In this document: piece after piece, positions 1 to 7,650 of the stretch
How positions within the stretch are numbered: position 1 is the first letter of the stretch
How the letters are laid out: each line of letters begins with the position of its first letter
Assembly (NCBI GenBank): GCA_002359655.1
Contig: DENL01000009.1
Span: 1-20,502 of the forward strand
Reading direction: 5' to 3'
From: Rickettsiales bacterium UBA2645
GTDB lineage: Bacteria > Pseudomonadota > Alphaproteobacteria > Rickettsiales > UBA1997
Length of the DNA: 20,502 bases
The notes under the pieces: model-generated
Databases searched by the model: none
What the model saw: only the letters and a program-made list of their open reading frames with translations
Told to the model about the DNA's origin: nothing
Translations under genes and position numbers: made by a program

Positions 1-229
1 TTTTTTTAATTATGCCGAAAAATTCTGGTTGAAGAGAGAGTTGAGGGATGATGTTAATATTAGAGATGTTAGTTGGAGCATTTGGACGATCGATTTCAGT
101 TTCCGAATTGTTATTATTAGTTTCATTATTAATTCCAGTCACTTCTTGATCCTCATTCTCTTCTTGAATGTTGTTATAACTTTGTAAATTCTCGTTCTCA
201 GAACGATTTCTTTTTCCTTCCTTACTCAT
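1..229 (-). CDS. partial hypothetical protein, N-terminal end only
   Basis: An open reading frame starts with ATG at 229 and stays open to the left edge of the window (76 codons visible). It begins MSKEGKRNRSENENLQS and is polar and low in complexity: rich in Asn, Glu, Thr and Ser for about 50 residues, then more ordered near the edge (IIPQLSLQPEFFGIIKK). The ATG lies inside the end of secF, and the two frames overlap by 8 bases (222-229), which suggests translational coupling. There is no signal peptide or membrane segment in the visible part. I do not recognise the family; the disordered start suggests a linker in front of a folded domain beyond the edge. The overlap and open frame make it probable that this is a real gene; its function is unknown. 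Confidence 0.55.
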   Translation of the reverse strand, partial: MSKEGKRNRSENENLQSYNNIQEENEDQEVTGINNETNNNNSETEIDRPNAPTNISNINIIPQLSLQPEFFGIIKK

Positions 230-1142
230 TTACTTTTTTAATGTTAGTTTTTTCTTTTTGCCTTGGATCCAGATAAATCAATATTGGAGCCGAAATATAA
301 ATTGAAGAATAAGTTCCAATCACAATGCCAAAAAATGTGGCCAAGCTAAAACTTTTTAGCGTCTCGCCACCAAAAATAATCAAAGCTAAAAGCGAAGTTA
401 GAGTTGTTCCAGCAGTCAGAATTGTTCTGCTTAAAGTTGAATTGGTGCCAGAATTTATCAGGTCAGATAAACTCATTTTTTTGAATTTAATTAAATTTTC
501 TCTGATGCGATCATAAATAACTACTGAGTCATTGATCGAATAACCAATGATTGTGAGTATCGCCGCAATTGAGGTTAAATTAAACTCGAGCTGAGTCACC
601 GAAAAAAATCCTACAGTTAAAACTGCATCATGCAGCAAAGCAAAAATTCCGCCCAAACCAAATTGCCAATCAAAACGAATCCAGATGTAAATCATAATAA
701 AAGCAAATGACATCAACAAAGCCATCACGCCTTTCATTATAAGTTCCGAACCGACTTGAGGTCCGACATAATCAATTTTACGATATTCGATATTTGGATA
801 ATTTTGACTGAGAATTTCTTGGATTTTTTTAATCAGAACCGTTTGCTCAATTTCAGATTTGGCAACACGAATTAATAAATCTTTTTGATCAATATTTTGG
901 ATTTGAACATCTTTGGCCTCTTTCTCTAATAAATTACGCACTTCAGAAACATCTGCAATTTCTTGCATTCTGGCTTCAATTAGAATTCCACCAGAAAAAT
1001 CAATCCCAAAATTCAAACCCCGAGTAAAAACCAAAATAGCTGAAATCAACATGCACACAACTGACATTATCAAAGCCAGCTTGTGAAACTTCATGAAGTC
1101 AATTTTGGTATTACTTAGAGCTGAGCGGAGATATGAGAGCAT
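222..1142 (-). CDS. secF: protein translocase subunit SecF
   Basis: SecF works with SecD in the inner membrane and uses the proton gradient to help complete export of proteins through SecYEG. The 306-residue length is normal. A first membrane helix lies near residues 20-40 and is followed by the family motif GLNFGIDFSGG. A periplasmic domain of roughly 90 residues comes next, then a cluster of hydrophobic helices containing the conserved IGYSINDSVVIYDRIREN segment of the RND-like core, and a short basic tail. The start at 1142 gives a normal SecF N-terminus. The gene follows the rpsT terminator on the same strand, so it probably has its own promoter or is read at a low level from upstream. 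secD is not in this window. Its stop overlaps the start of the partial downstream gene. Confidence 0.96.
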   Translation of the reverse strand: MLSYLRSALSNTKIDFMKFHKLALIMSVVCMLISAILVFTRGLNFGIDFSGGILIEARMQEIADVSEVRNLLEKEAKDVQIQNIDQKDLLIRVAKSEIEQTVLIKKIQEILSQNYPNIEYRKIDYVGPQVGSELIMKGVMALLMSFAFIMIYIWIRFDWQFGLGGIFALLHDAVLTVGFFSVTQLEFNLTSIAAILTIIGYSINDSVVIYDRIRENLIKFKKMSLSDLINSGTNSTLSRTILTAGTTLTSLLALIIFGGETLKSFSLATFFGIVIGTYSSIYISAPILIYLDPRQKEKTNIKKVNE

Positions 1143-1150
1143 CTTATTTC

Positions 1151-1187
1151 TAAAAAAATAAGCCTTTTTGGAAATTCAAAAAGGCTT
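1151..1187 (-). terminator. Rho-independent terminator of rpsT
   Basis: A perfect 11-base inverted repeat (AAGCCTTTTTG at 1160-1170 and its complement at 1177-1187, loop of 6) lies 10 bases past the rpsT stop. On the minus strand it is followed by ATTTTTTTA (1159-1151), a proper U-tract. It separates rpsT from secF. Confidence 0.85.
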
Positions 1188-1197
1188 AGGGATAAAA

Positions 1198-1467
1198 TTA
1201 CTTAGAGCTAATTTTACGGATTGCAGCGGAAATTCTGGTTAACTTTCTAGCAGCAGTATTAAGCTTGTAAACTTTTTTAGTAACGCCGCGCATAATTTCT
1301 GGCTCAAGAGCTTTAAAGGCTTCGCGAGCCTGAGTTTGATCACCCGCTTTGATAGCATCATCAACTTTTCTGATAAAACTTCTGATACGATTTTTTCTAG
1401 AATTGTTAGCTTCTTTTTTTGCAGCACTAGAGCGAAGCGCTTTCTGCGCTGATTTGGTATTAGCCAT
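1198..1467 (-). CDS. rpsT: 30S ribosomal protein S20
   Basis: S20 binds 16S rRNA and is a primary binding protein in small-subunit assembly. The 89-residue, strongly basic, Ala/Lys-rich helical protein begins MANTKSAQKALRSSAAKK, the standard S20 start, and has the conserved AAIRKISSK-type end. The length is typical (about 85-90). The ATG at 1467 has no clear Shine-Dalgarno in front of it. The gene lies between a good promoter (1525-1552) and a strong terminator (1151-1187), so it can be made as a single-gene transcript, as is common for rpsT. Confidence 0.97.
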   Translation of the reverse strand: MANTKSAQKALRSSAAKKEANNSRKNRIRSFIRKVDDAIKAGDQTQAREAFKALEPEIMRGVTKKVYKLNTAARKLTRISAAIRKISSK

Positions 1468-1524
1468 GTTTTTTAAAATTATTTTAGAACTTGTAAAAAA
1501 TAGTAAATCTTTTGAAGGCGGCGA

Positions 1525-1552
1525 AAAATATTGGCGCGATCGAATTTGTCAA
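1525..1552 (-). promoter_or_regulatory. probable sigma-70 promoter of rpsT
   Basis: On the minus strand a perfect -35 box TTGACA (complement at 1547-1552) is followed after 16 bases by TATTTT (complement at 1525-1530), 4 of 6 matches to the -10 consensus. Transcription would start near 1517, leaving a leader of about 50 bases before the rpsT ATG. It lies in the 91-base gap between serS and rpsT. Read from sequence only. Confidence 0.5.
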
Positions 1553-1558
1553 CGCGAT

Positions 1559-2821
1559 TTAATACCTAATCACGTTAACTTTTCCCATATAATCAAACAA
1601 AACCTGTGGTACATTGATTGAACCATCTTCATTTTGATAATTTTCTAAAATTGCCAAAAGCGTGCGACCAACTGCCAAAGCTGATCCATTCAAAGTGTGA
1701 GCAAAATTAGTTTTGCCTTCTTTATTTTTATATTTGATCAAACCACGACGCGCTTGAAAATCACCGCAATTTGAGCAGCTAGAAATCTCGCGGTATTTAT
1801 TTTGGCTTGGCAGCCAAACTTCTAAATCATAAGTTTTTTGCGCAGCAAAACCCATATCGCCGGCACAAAGCAAAATTTTACGAAATGGTAAATTCAAGCG
1901 GCGCAAAATTTCGCAGGAAATATTAGTCATTCTTTCGTGCTCAGCATTTGATTGCTCTGGCGTTGTAATTGAAACTAGTTCAACTTTTTTAAACTGATGT
2001 TGACGAATCAAACCTTTAGTATCTTTTCCAGCAGAACCAGCTTCGCGACGAAAGCACGGCGTGTAGGCAGTGAAACGGATTGGCAAATCACTTTCGCTCA
2101 GAGTTTTTTTGGCAACCAAATTGACCAAAGAAACTTCCGAAGTTGGAATCAACCAATAGCCGTCAGTTGTAACAAAAGCTTCTTCAGAAAATTTCGGCAA
2201 TTGTCCTGAAGCAAACATGGCGTTTGATTTCACCAGATTTGGTGGCGAAACTTCTGTATAATTATTTTCTAAAGCTACATCGAGCATAAAGTTTGAAAGC
2301 GCTCGCTCCAAACGCGCCAAGCCACCAGACAAAGTTGAAAATCTAGCACCCGACATCAAACTTGATTGCTCAAAATCCAACATTTTTAAATTTTCGCCAA
2401 GCTCATCGTGAGCTTTTGGTGTGAAAGAAAATTTTCTTGGCTCGCCGAATTTTTCAACTTCAACATTATCATTTTCGTCTTTTCCAAGTGGCACAGAATT
2501 ATTAGGAACGTTGGGAATCGTGCTTAAAATGACGTTTAGTTTTTCATCGATTGAAAAATCATTTTCTGCCGTCGCTAATTCTTGATTAACTTTTTTTGAT
2601 TCTTGCAAAAGCGTGGAAACATCACCATTTGCTTTTTTTATCAGCGCAATTTCCCCAGCAAATTTATTTCTTTTGGATTGTAATTCTTGAATCAGCGCAG
2701 TTTTTTTTCTTTTTTCTTCATCAAATTTAAGAAGTTCAGAAGCTTTAAAATCAGCACCACGTTTTTGCATCGCCACGTCAAATTGCTCAGGGTTTTCGCG
2801 GATCCATTTAATATCTAACAT
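1559..2821 (-). CDS. serS: serine--tRNA ligase
   Basis: This class II aminoacyl-tRNA synthetase charges tRNA-Ser (and tRNA-Sec where present) with serine in the cytoplasm. Its 420 residues are typical. It starts MLDIKWIRENPEQFDVAM, the normal SerRS start, followed by the long antiparallel coiled-coil tRNA-binding arm (about residues 30-95, Lys/Glu rich). The catalytic core shows TSEVSLVNL (227-235), motif 2 as FRREAGSAGKDTKGLIRQHQF (two parts, about 257-277) with its ATP-binding arginines, and motif 3 as NGSALAVGRTLLAILENYQ (378-396). The start ATG at 2821 faces dapE across a 75 bp divergent gap. No terminator is seen between serS and rpsT, so some read-through is possible. Confidence 0.97.
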   Translation of the reverse strand: MLDIKWIRENPEQFDVAMQKRGADFKASELLKFDEEKRKKTALIQELQSKRNKFAGEIALIKKANGDVSTLLQESKKVNQELATAENDFSIDEKLNVILSTIPNVPNNSVPLGKDENDNVEVEKFGEPRKFSFTPKAHDELGENLKMLDFEQSSLMSGARFSTLSGGLARLERALSNFMLDVALENNYTEVSPPNLVKSNAMFASGQLPKFSEEAFVTTDGYWLIPTSEVSLVNLVAKKTLSESDLPIRFTAYTPCFRREAGSAGKDTKGLIRQHQFKKVELVSITTPEQSNAEHERMTNISCEILRRLNLPFRKILLCAGDMGFAAQKTYDLEVWLPSQNKYREISSCSNCGDFQARRGLIKYKNKEGKTNFAHTLNGSALAVGRTLLAILENYQNEDGSINVPQVLFDYMGKVNVIRY

Positions 2822-2846
2822 TTGTTTTAATTGATTTGATTTAAGT

Positions 2847-2864
2847 GAAGAAATAAGCTTCTTC
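2847..2864. promoter_or_regulatory. small inverted repeat in the serS/dapE divergent gap
   Basis: A perfect 6-base inverted repeat, GAAGAA then TTCTTC with a 6-base centre, sits in the middle of the 75 bp region from which serS and dapE diverge. It could be an operator acting on one or both promoters, or chance in AT-rich DNA. No convincing promoter boxes could be assigned. Confidence 0.2.
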
Positions 2865-2896
2865 TACTCTCTTACCTACAACAAAAAATTTCAACG

Positions 2897-4060
2897 ATGA
2901 AACTTGACGCAATCACGCTTTCGCAAAAATTAATTCAGATTCCATCTTACAGCGGAGTTAATTCCGAGGTTTTAGAATTTCTAGGAAATTACTTAAAAAA
3001 CTTAGGCTTCACTTGTGATTTTATAGAATTTGACGGCGATAATTCCTACCTAGTCAATAATTTGCACGCGGTTTTTAATCCGAAAAATTCTGACAAAGTT
3101 TTATATTTTGCTGGTCACACTGATGTTGTAAAAGAAGGCGATCGTGCTCATTGGACTTACGATCCATTCGCTGCAAAAATAGTTGATGGCAAGCTTTTTG
3201 GTCGCGGCGCTGCTGATATGAAATGCGCCATTGCCTGCTTTTTATCAGCTGCGGAAGAATTTTTAGCGCAAGAAAAAAATCACGATTTTGGTATCGGATT
3301 TCTAATCACCAACGATGAAGAAGCTGACAGCATTAACGGCACTAAAAAAGTTCTGCAATGGATGAAGGAACACGAAAAAAAAATCACTCATTGCTTAATT
3401 GGAGAGCCAACCAGCCCAACAAAATTTGGCGAGATGATAAAAATTGGACGCCGCGGTTCAATTTGCTTTAAAGTGAAAGTTACTGGCCGCCAAGGTCATG
3501 TGGCCTATCCCGATATTGCACTGAATCCGATTACAACTTTGATCAATCTTTTGAAAATTCTAAAAGATCATAAATTCGACGAAGGCACAAAATTTTTCGA
3601 TCCAACTAATTTAGAAATCACTTCGATCACTTCACAAAATCTTGGCAACAATGTCATTCCAAATACGGCTGAAGCAGCATTTAACGTGCGTTTCAACGAC
3701 TTGCATTCTTCACAATCGATTGTTGATTTAGTTGAATATGCTTGCAAAAAAACTGTTGGCCAAGGCGAGCTAATGGGCGCTAAATATGAGCTGAGCTACA
3801 TTAGCAGTGGTGAAAGTTTTTTAAGTCAGCCAAAAATTTTAGCTAAAATTGTTAGTGAAGCAGTTGAAAAAACTTGTGGCACAAAACCAGAAATGGCAAC
3901 AACTGGTGGCACTTCCGACGCCAGATTTATCAAAGATTTCGCTGAAGTTGTAGAAATTGGTTTGGTCAATCAAACCGCTCATAAAATTAACGAATTTTCT
4001 GAAGTTTCTGAGATTCATCAATTGCAAAAAACTTATCTGGAAATTTTAAAAAATTTTTAA
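2897..4060 (+). CDS. dapE: succinyl-diaminopimelate desuccinylase
   Basis: DapE hydrolyses N-succinyl-LL-2,6-diaminopimelate to LL-diaminopimelate and succinate, in the lysine and peptidoglycan pathway; its presence implies that the cell makes diaminopimelate. The protein is an M20 family metallopeptidase of 387 residues (family usually 375-385). Metal ligands and catalytic residues are visible: GHTDVV (H74, D76), GRGAADMK with bridging D107, NDEEAD with E141/E142, IGEPTS with E170, and the terminal ligand H362 in NQTAHKINE. The dimerisation and substrate domain carries RRGS, GRQGHVAYP and GGTSDARF. It is followed after one base by the ABC exporter gene, so the two are probably co-transcribed. 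Confidence 0.96.
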   Translation: MKLDAITLSQKLIQIPSYSGVNSEVLEFLGNYLKNLGFTCDFIEFDGDNSYLVNNLHAVFNPKNSDKVLYFAGHTDVVKEGDRAHWTYDPFAAKIVDGKLFGRGAADMKCAIACFLSAAEEFLAQEKNHDFGIGFLITNDEEADSINGTKKVLQWMKEHEKKITHCLIGEPTSPTKFGEMIKIGRRGSICFKVKVTGRQGHVAYPDIALNPITTLINLLKILKDHKFDEGTKFFDPTNLEITSITSQNLGNNVIPNTAEAAFNVRFNDLHSSQSIVDLVEYACKKTVGQGELMGAKYELSYISSGESFLSQPKILAKIVSEAVEKTCGTKPEMATTGGTSDARFIKDFAEVVEIGLVNQTAHKINEFSEVSEIHQLQKTYLEILKNF

Positions 4061-4061
4061 A

Positions 4062-5846
4062 TTGAAAACAGAACAACAAAACACAATTCCATCTTTTTTA
4101 TGGTCAATCATCAAGCCTTACAAATGGTGGTATTTGCTGATGATACAAGCACCAATCATCAGCTCTTTTTATAAAGTCGCTAACGCCTTTTCGCTAAAAT
4201 TATTGGTCGATGCTTTCAACAAAAATCAAGTTCCACAATATTTAGATTTATTACTGCCAATTTCTTTATTTATCGGCGCTATTCTTTTTATGGAAATGGC
4301 TTGGCGTGTCAGTCATTTTGCTTGGATGAAGTCACAACCTTTTGTACGAATTGATATTACTTCTAAAGCTTATGAGCACATTTCTAACTCTTCTTATCAG
4401 TTTTTTCAAAACACGCACAGCGGTTCTATTGTAAGCAAAATCAAAGGTTTAGTTGCTGGTTATAATAATTTTTGGTTTAGCGCTCATCATCGTTTAGCCA
4501 ATCCGATTTTAGAAATATTGGTAACGATTAGCGCTTTAGTTCTAATCAACTTAAAGCTGTTCTTTTTTATGGTGATTTGGTGTGCTGTATTTTTTCCGGT
4601 GATGCTGAAAATGTCTTTTAAAGTCAGCAAACTTGCTAAAGAAACCACCGATTCACAACACAAATCAATCGGATTAATTGCTGATAATGTTACTAATATT
4701 TTTTCATTATTTTCTTTTGCCTCAAGGTCGCGCGAGCTTAAAAAAATCAATAACTTTTTACAAAGTGACACAGCAAAAAAAGAGTATGCTTGGATAAAAT
4801 ACGAACTCAAAATGGCTTTTGTGGGAATTTTTTTCTACACTTCAATGTTGATTTCACTTTTGTTTTTCTTGATTCATCTGCGCCGAATCGACGCCGTTAC
4901 TATTGGCGATTTTGTTTTTGTAATGACACTTTCAGTTTTCTTGATCGACAACACTTGGGCTTTGGTCAGCGAAATTGGTGATTTTTTGGGCAAAATGGGA
5001 GATTTTAAATCTTCATTTTCAATTCTACAAAATAAGATTGACTCAATTGAAAAGCCAAATGCCAAAGATTTAAAAATACAAAAAGGCGAAGTCATTTTTC
5101 AAAATATTTCTTTTGCTTATGAAGACGGCGAGAAAATTTTTGATAACTTAAATCTACACATCAAAGCTGGTGAAAAAGTTGGTTTGGTTGGACATTCTGG
5201 CACTGGAAAATCAACCCTTGTTTCACTTCTACTGAAAAACTTTAAACCAGATTCTGGAGCCATAATAATCGATAATCAAAACATTGACGAGTTTAGCTCA
5301 GATTCTTTGCGCTTACAAATTGCCTTGATTCCTCAAGACACTTTACTTTTTCATCGCTCAATTGGCGAAAATATTGGCTATGGCAAAGAAAATTCTACTC
5401 AAGCAGAAATTGAAGAAGCGGCAAAAATGGCCAATATTCACGAGTTTATTACGAGCTTGCCAAATGGTTATAAAACTTATGTGGGCGAGCGCGGAATCAA
5501 ATTAAGTGGCGGCCAACGCCAACGCGTTGCAATTGCCAGAGCGATGTTGAAAAACGCTCCAATTTTAATTTTAGACGAAGCAACTTCTAGCTTAGATTCA
5601 CAAACTGAAAGACATATTCAGACAAGTTTAAATTTGCTAATTGCAGATACTTCTAAAACCGTAATTGCCATTGCTCACCGACTTTCAATTCTGAAAAATC
5701 TGGATCGCATTATTGTTTTGGACAAAGGCAAAATTGCTGAAGATGGATCTCACGAAGAGCTTTTAAAAGCTAATGGTTATTACCAAAAAATGTGGAATAT
5801 GCAGGCTGGCGGCTTTTTGAAAGAGTCTTTGAGAGAAAACGCTTAA
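4062..5846 (+). CDS. type I ABC exporter, fused membrane and ATPase domains
   Basis: A half-transporter that would dimerise in the inner membrane and pump out a lipid, peptide or drug; the substrate cannot be read from sequence. Residues 1-320 hold the six-helix membrane domain. Residues 340-590 hold the ATPase: Walker A GHSGTGKS (377-384), Q-loop IPQDTLLFHRSIGENI, signature LSGGQRQRVAIARA (from 481), Walker B ILILDEATSSLD (from 501) and the H-loop AIAHRL (H539). The 594-residue length fits the MsbA/multidrug exporter group. The start is TTG at 4062, one base past the dapE stop; the first internal Met is residue 27 and would cut into the first membrane helix, so TTG is preferred. Coupling to dapE translation probably offsets the weak start codon. 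Confidence 0.93.
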   Translation: MKTEQQNTIPSFLWSIIKPYKWWYLLMIQAPIISSFYKVANAFSLKLLVDAFNKNQVPQYLDLLLPISLFIGAILFMEMAWRVSHFAWMKSQPFVRIDITSKAYEHISNSSYQFFQNTHSGSIVSKIKGLVAGYNNFWFSAHHRLANPILEILVTISALVLINLKLFFFMVIWCAVFFPVMLKMSFKVSKLAKETTDSQHKSIGLIADNVTNIFSLFSFASRSRELKKINNFLQSDTAKKEYAWIKYELKMAFVGIFFYTSMLISLLFFLIHLRRIDAVTIGDFVFVMTLSVFLIDNTWALVSEIGDFLGKMGDFKSSFSILQNKIDSIEKPNAKDLKIQKGEVIFQNISFAYEDGEKIFDNLNLHIKAGEKVGLVGHSGTGKSTLVSLLLKNFKPDSGAIIIDNQNIDEFSSDSLRLQIALIPQDTLLFHRSIGENIGYGKENSTQAEIEEAAKMANIHEFITSLPNGYKTYVGERGIKLSGGQRQRVAIARAMLKNAPILILDEATSSLDSQTERHIQTSLNLLIADTSKTVIAIAHRLSILKNLDRIIVLDKGKIAEDGSHEELLKANGYYQKMWNMQAGGFLKESLRENA

Positions 5847-5863
5847 ATATAAATTAAATCCAT

Positions 5864-6577
5864 ATGCCAAATCTTGCTACTATTGAGATGATTGATTCTG
5901 CATCTTCGGACATCGAAAAAGAAAAAGTTTTTCCTTTAGGAAGCATCTCCAAAAGCTTTTGTGGAGCAACTGCAGCCCTTATTGCTGTTGCAGGAAAATT
6001 TGGTACGAATCGTTTAAATGCGACAATCGAAGAGACTCTTCAACTAGCTACAGAAAATTATCCACAACGCCGAGAACAAATTTCAGAACTACGCCAAATC
6101 GCAGCAAAACTTGAGATTTTAGACGCTAAACTTGTTGAACTTTTAAATCACAGCAGTGGTCTTTCTGATGGCTTAGAAGATTGGTCTGGCAACCCTCCTT
6201 ACCATCCAATAAAAGACGCTGCAAATTACCAAAATAAATCTGCGCTGCAAATTGCTGACGAAAAATTTGCGCTGCATCGCGACAAGAAAGGCCGCCACAA
6301 TTATTCCAACGCCAACTTTGTTTTGCTGGAAGAAATCATCGGACTTTGTTCTGAGTCAGGAAGCTACAAACAAGAGTTACAAACGCGCGTTCTTGATAAA
6401 TGCAAAATGCTGAGCAGCGGCGATTTATATGACTTTCCTGACGCGCTTGAAAATCAAGTTGGGAAATTTGTTGGCGCCGACGAAAACGGAAATTTAATCA
6501 CTGTTAATATTGCTTACCGCGCACCTGGCGCCCAAGCCAAAGTTGCTTTGGCGCAAGGTGGAATTGCTGCGAGTTAG
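5864..6577 (+). CDS. serine hydrolase (beta-lactamase fold), N-terminal piece ended by TAG
   Basis: 237 residues resembling the class C beta-lactamase / serine hydrolase family (PF00144). FPLGSISKSF carries the nucleophile motif SxxK (S27, K30), LLNHSSGLSDG (93-103) matches the family's HTSGL loop, and YSN (147-149) matches the second catalytic motif. The conserved AQGGIAAS stretch (about 230-237) is where relatives read GG(M/I)xST and continue for another 100 or more residues, but here TAG at 6575-6577 ends the frame. The start is also short: family members usually have 30-50 more residues before SxxK, and a TAA at 5855-5857 blocks an upstream extension. There is no signal peptide, unusual for this family. 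It may be a decaying gene; the same frame resumes at 6578 (see the next entry). Confidence 0.7.
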   Translation: MPNLATIEMIDSASSDIEKEKVFPLGSISKSFCGATAALIAVAGKFGTNRLNATIEETLQLATENYPQRREQISELRQIAAKLEILDAKLVELLNHSSGLSDGLEDWSGNPPYHPIKDAANYQNKSALQIADEKFALHRDKKGRHNYSNANFVLLEEIIGLCSESGSYKQELQTRVLDKCKMLSSGDLYDFPDALENQVGKFVGADENGNLITVNIAYRAPGAQAKVALAQGGIAAS

Positions 6578-6583
6578 AACGAA

Positions 6584-7033
6584 ATGCGGGTGATCGTGAA
6601 AGCTGACGACGAAATGATTTTACAAAATTTTTTAAGTAAACAAGATGGGCTGATCAGCGCAATAATACAGCGTCCAGAAGATTTATTACGCGAAGCCAAA
6701 AAAGATATTAGCAACGAAGAATGCGAAAAAATTTTAGCGCCAACCACTGAATCTGTGACACAATTTTTACGCAAAAATTATCTCGATGAAAACGGAAAAA
6801 TTAATCACCAAAAATTAAGGCAAGACTTTCAAACCCTTGCCGATATTGACAGCACCGTCTTACATTTTTTACCGCAAAATTTGACAGAAACAAAAGTAGA
6901 ACAAAGTTGGAGCGAAAAATATTCATCAAAAAAATCAGCGGAAGTAGAAGATCCAATTCCTCAAAAGAAATCGTGGAAAGATGCTTTGAAAGCAACCAAC
7001 AAAAGTAAAGATGATTCAACAATCACAAGATAA
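6584..7033 (+). CDS. downstream in-frame piece of the split serine hydrolase, or separate hypothetical gene
   Basis: 149 residues in exactly the same frame as the preceding serine hydrolase piece, separated from it by one TAG and two sense codons (Asn, Glu) before this ATG. Read through, the two would make a 389-residue protein, the usual length of PF00144 proteins. The visible sequence (MRVIVKADDEMILQNFLSKQ onward) is helical and polar, with a Lys/Ser-rich tail (KSWKDALKATNKSKDDS). I see no third catalytic motif (KTG or HxG) in it, so either the family C-terminus has diverged or this part was never a standard hydrolase C-terminus. It has no Shine-Dalgarno. Most likely it is the orphaned 3' half of an interrupted gene; translation from the internal ATG is possible. 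Confidence 0.5.
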   Translation: MRVIVKADDEMILQNFLSKQDGLISAIIQRPEDLLREAKKDISNEECEKILAPTTESVTQFLRKNYLDENGKINHQKLRQDFQTLADIDSTVLHFLPQNLTETKVEQSWSEKYSSKKSAEVEDPIPQKKSWKDALKATNKSKDDSTITR

Positions 7034-7068
7034 CATTTGAGACCAACATAATAAATAAAAAACAAAAC

Positions 7069-7596
7069 ATGCTAAAACTTCACGAATTTTTTCTGACATT
7101 TTTTTATTCTGGCAAAATTAAAAAAGCGCCGGGAACTTTTGCATCTCTGGTCTCAATATTTTTCTGGCTCTTACTAACTGCAATATTTTTTAATCACCAA
7201 GTTTCACTTACAAATCAAAACACTTTTTGGGGAATTTTTCTTACTATTGCTTTCATTTACGGCTGTCTTGCTTCACCAATTTACGCCAAACAATTTAATC
7301 AGATCGATCATCAATCAATCGTAATCGATGAAGTAGTCGGACAAATTCTAGCCTTACAAATAACATTTAGCTTTTTTCACCATCATTATTTTTTCAAAAC
7401 TTCTTTTATCTTTTTACATTTACTTTTGTGCTTCACACTTTTCAGATTCTTTGACATTAAAAAACCTTGGCTGATTGGATATGCCGACCGTAACTTTAAA
7501 AACGGCTTTGGCGTAATGTTTGACGATTTGTTAAGTGGATTTGTCGCCGCTATTTTGGCATTCTTTTTCTTAAAATTGACATTGATGATTCGCTAA
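7069..7596 (+). CDS. pgpA: phosphatidylglycerophosphatase A
   Basis: PgpA removes the phosphate from phosphatidylglycerol phosphate to give phosphatidylglycerol at the inner membrane. The 175-residue hydrophobic protein shows the family signatures in order: KIKKAPGTFASL near residue 20 (family xPxAPGTxGSL), IVIDEVVGQILAL near 85-97, and the C-terminal FRFFDIKKPWLIGYADR with GFGVMFDDLLSG, which matches the conserved FDIxKP and GVMxDDxxAG block. Three to four membrane segments lie between them. The length is normal (about 160-175). It lies 35 bases past the split hydrolase and 54 before nuoH, with a small hairpin/T-tract between it and nuoH. Confidence 0.93.
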   Translation: MLKLHEFFLTFFYSGKIKKAPGTFASLVSIFFWLLLTAIFFNHQVSLTNQNTFWGIFLTIAFIYGCLASPIYAKQFNQIDHQSIVIDEVVGQILALQITFSFFHHHYFFKTSFIFLHLLLCFTLFRFFDIKKPWLIGYADRNFKNGFGVMFDDLLSGFVAAILAFFFLKLTLMIR

Positions 7597-7601
7597 ATAA
7601 A

Positions 7602-7622
7602 TTGCGCCAGCGCAAATCTTTT
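7602..7622 (+). terminator. weak terminator-like hairpin after pgpA
   Basis: A 5 bp perfect stem TTGCG/CGCAA (7602-7606 and 7611-7615, loop CCAG) is followed by ATCTTTTT, 5 bases past the pgpA stop. The stem is short but GC-rich for this DNA and could partly insulate the nuo genes from upstream transcription. Confidence 0.4.
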
Positions 7623-7650
7623 TAAATTTCCTCTTTCATAAAATTCAAAA

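Noticed and set aside
6575..6577. TAG read as an amino acid (code change or pyrrolysine) in the serine hydrolase
   Set aside because: radC ends in TAG where readthrough would enter antisense coding sequence, and no pyrrolysine machinery is visible; a nonsense mutation is simpler.
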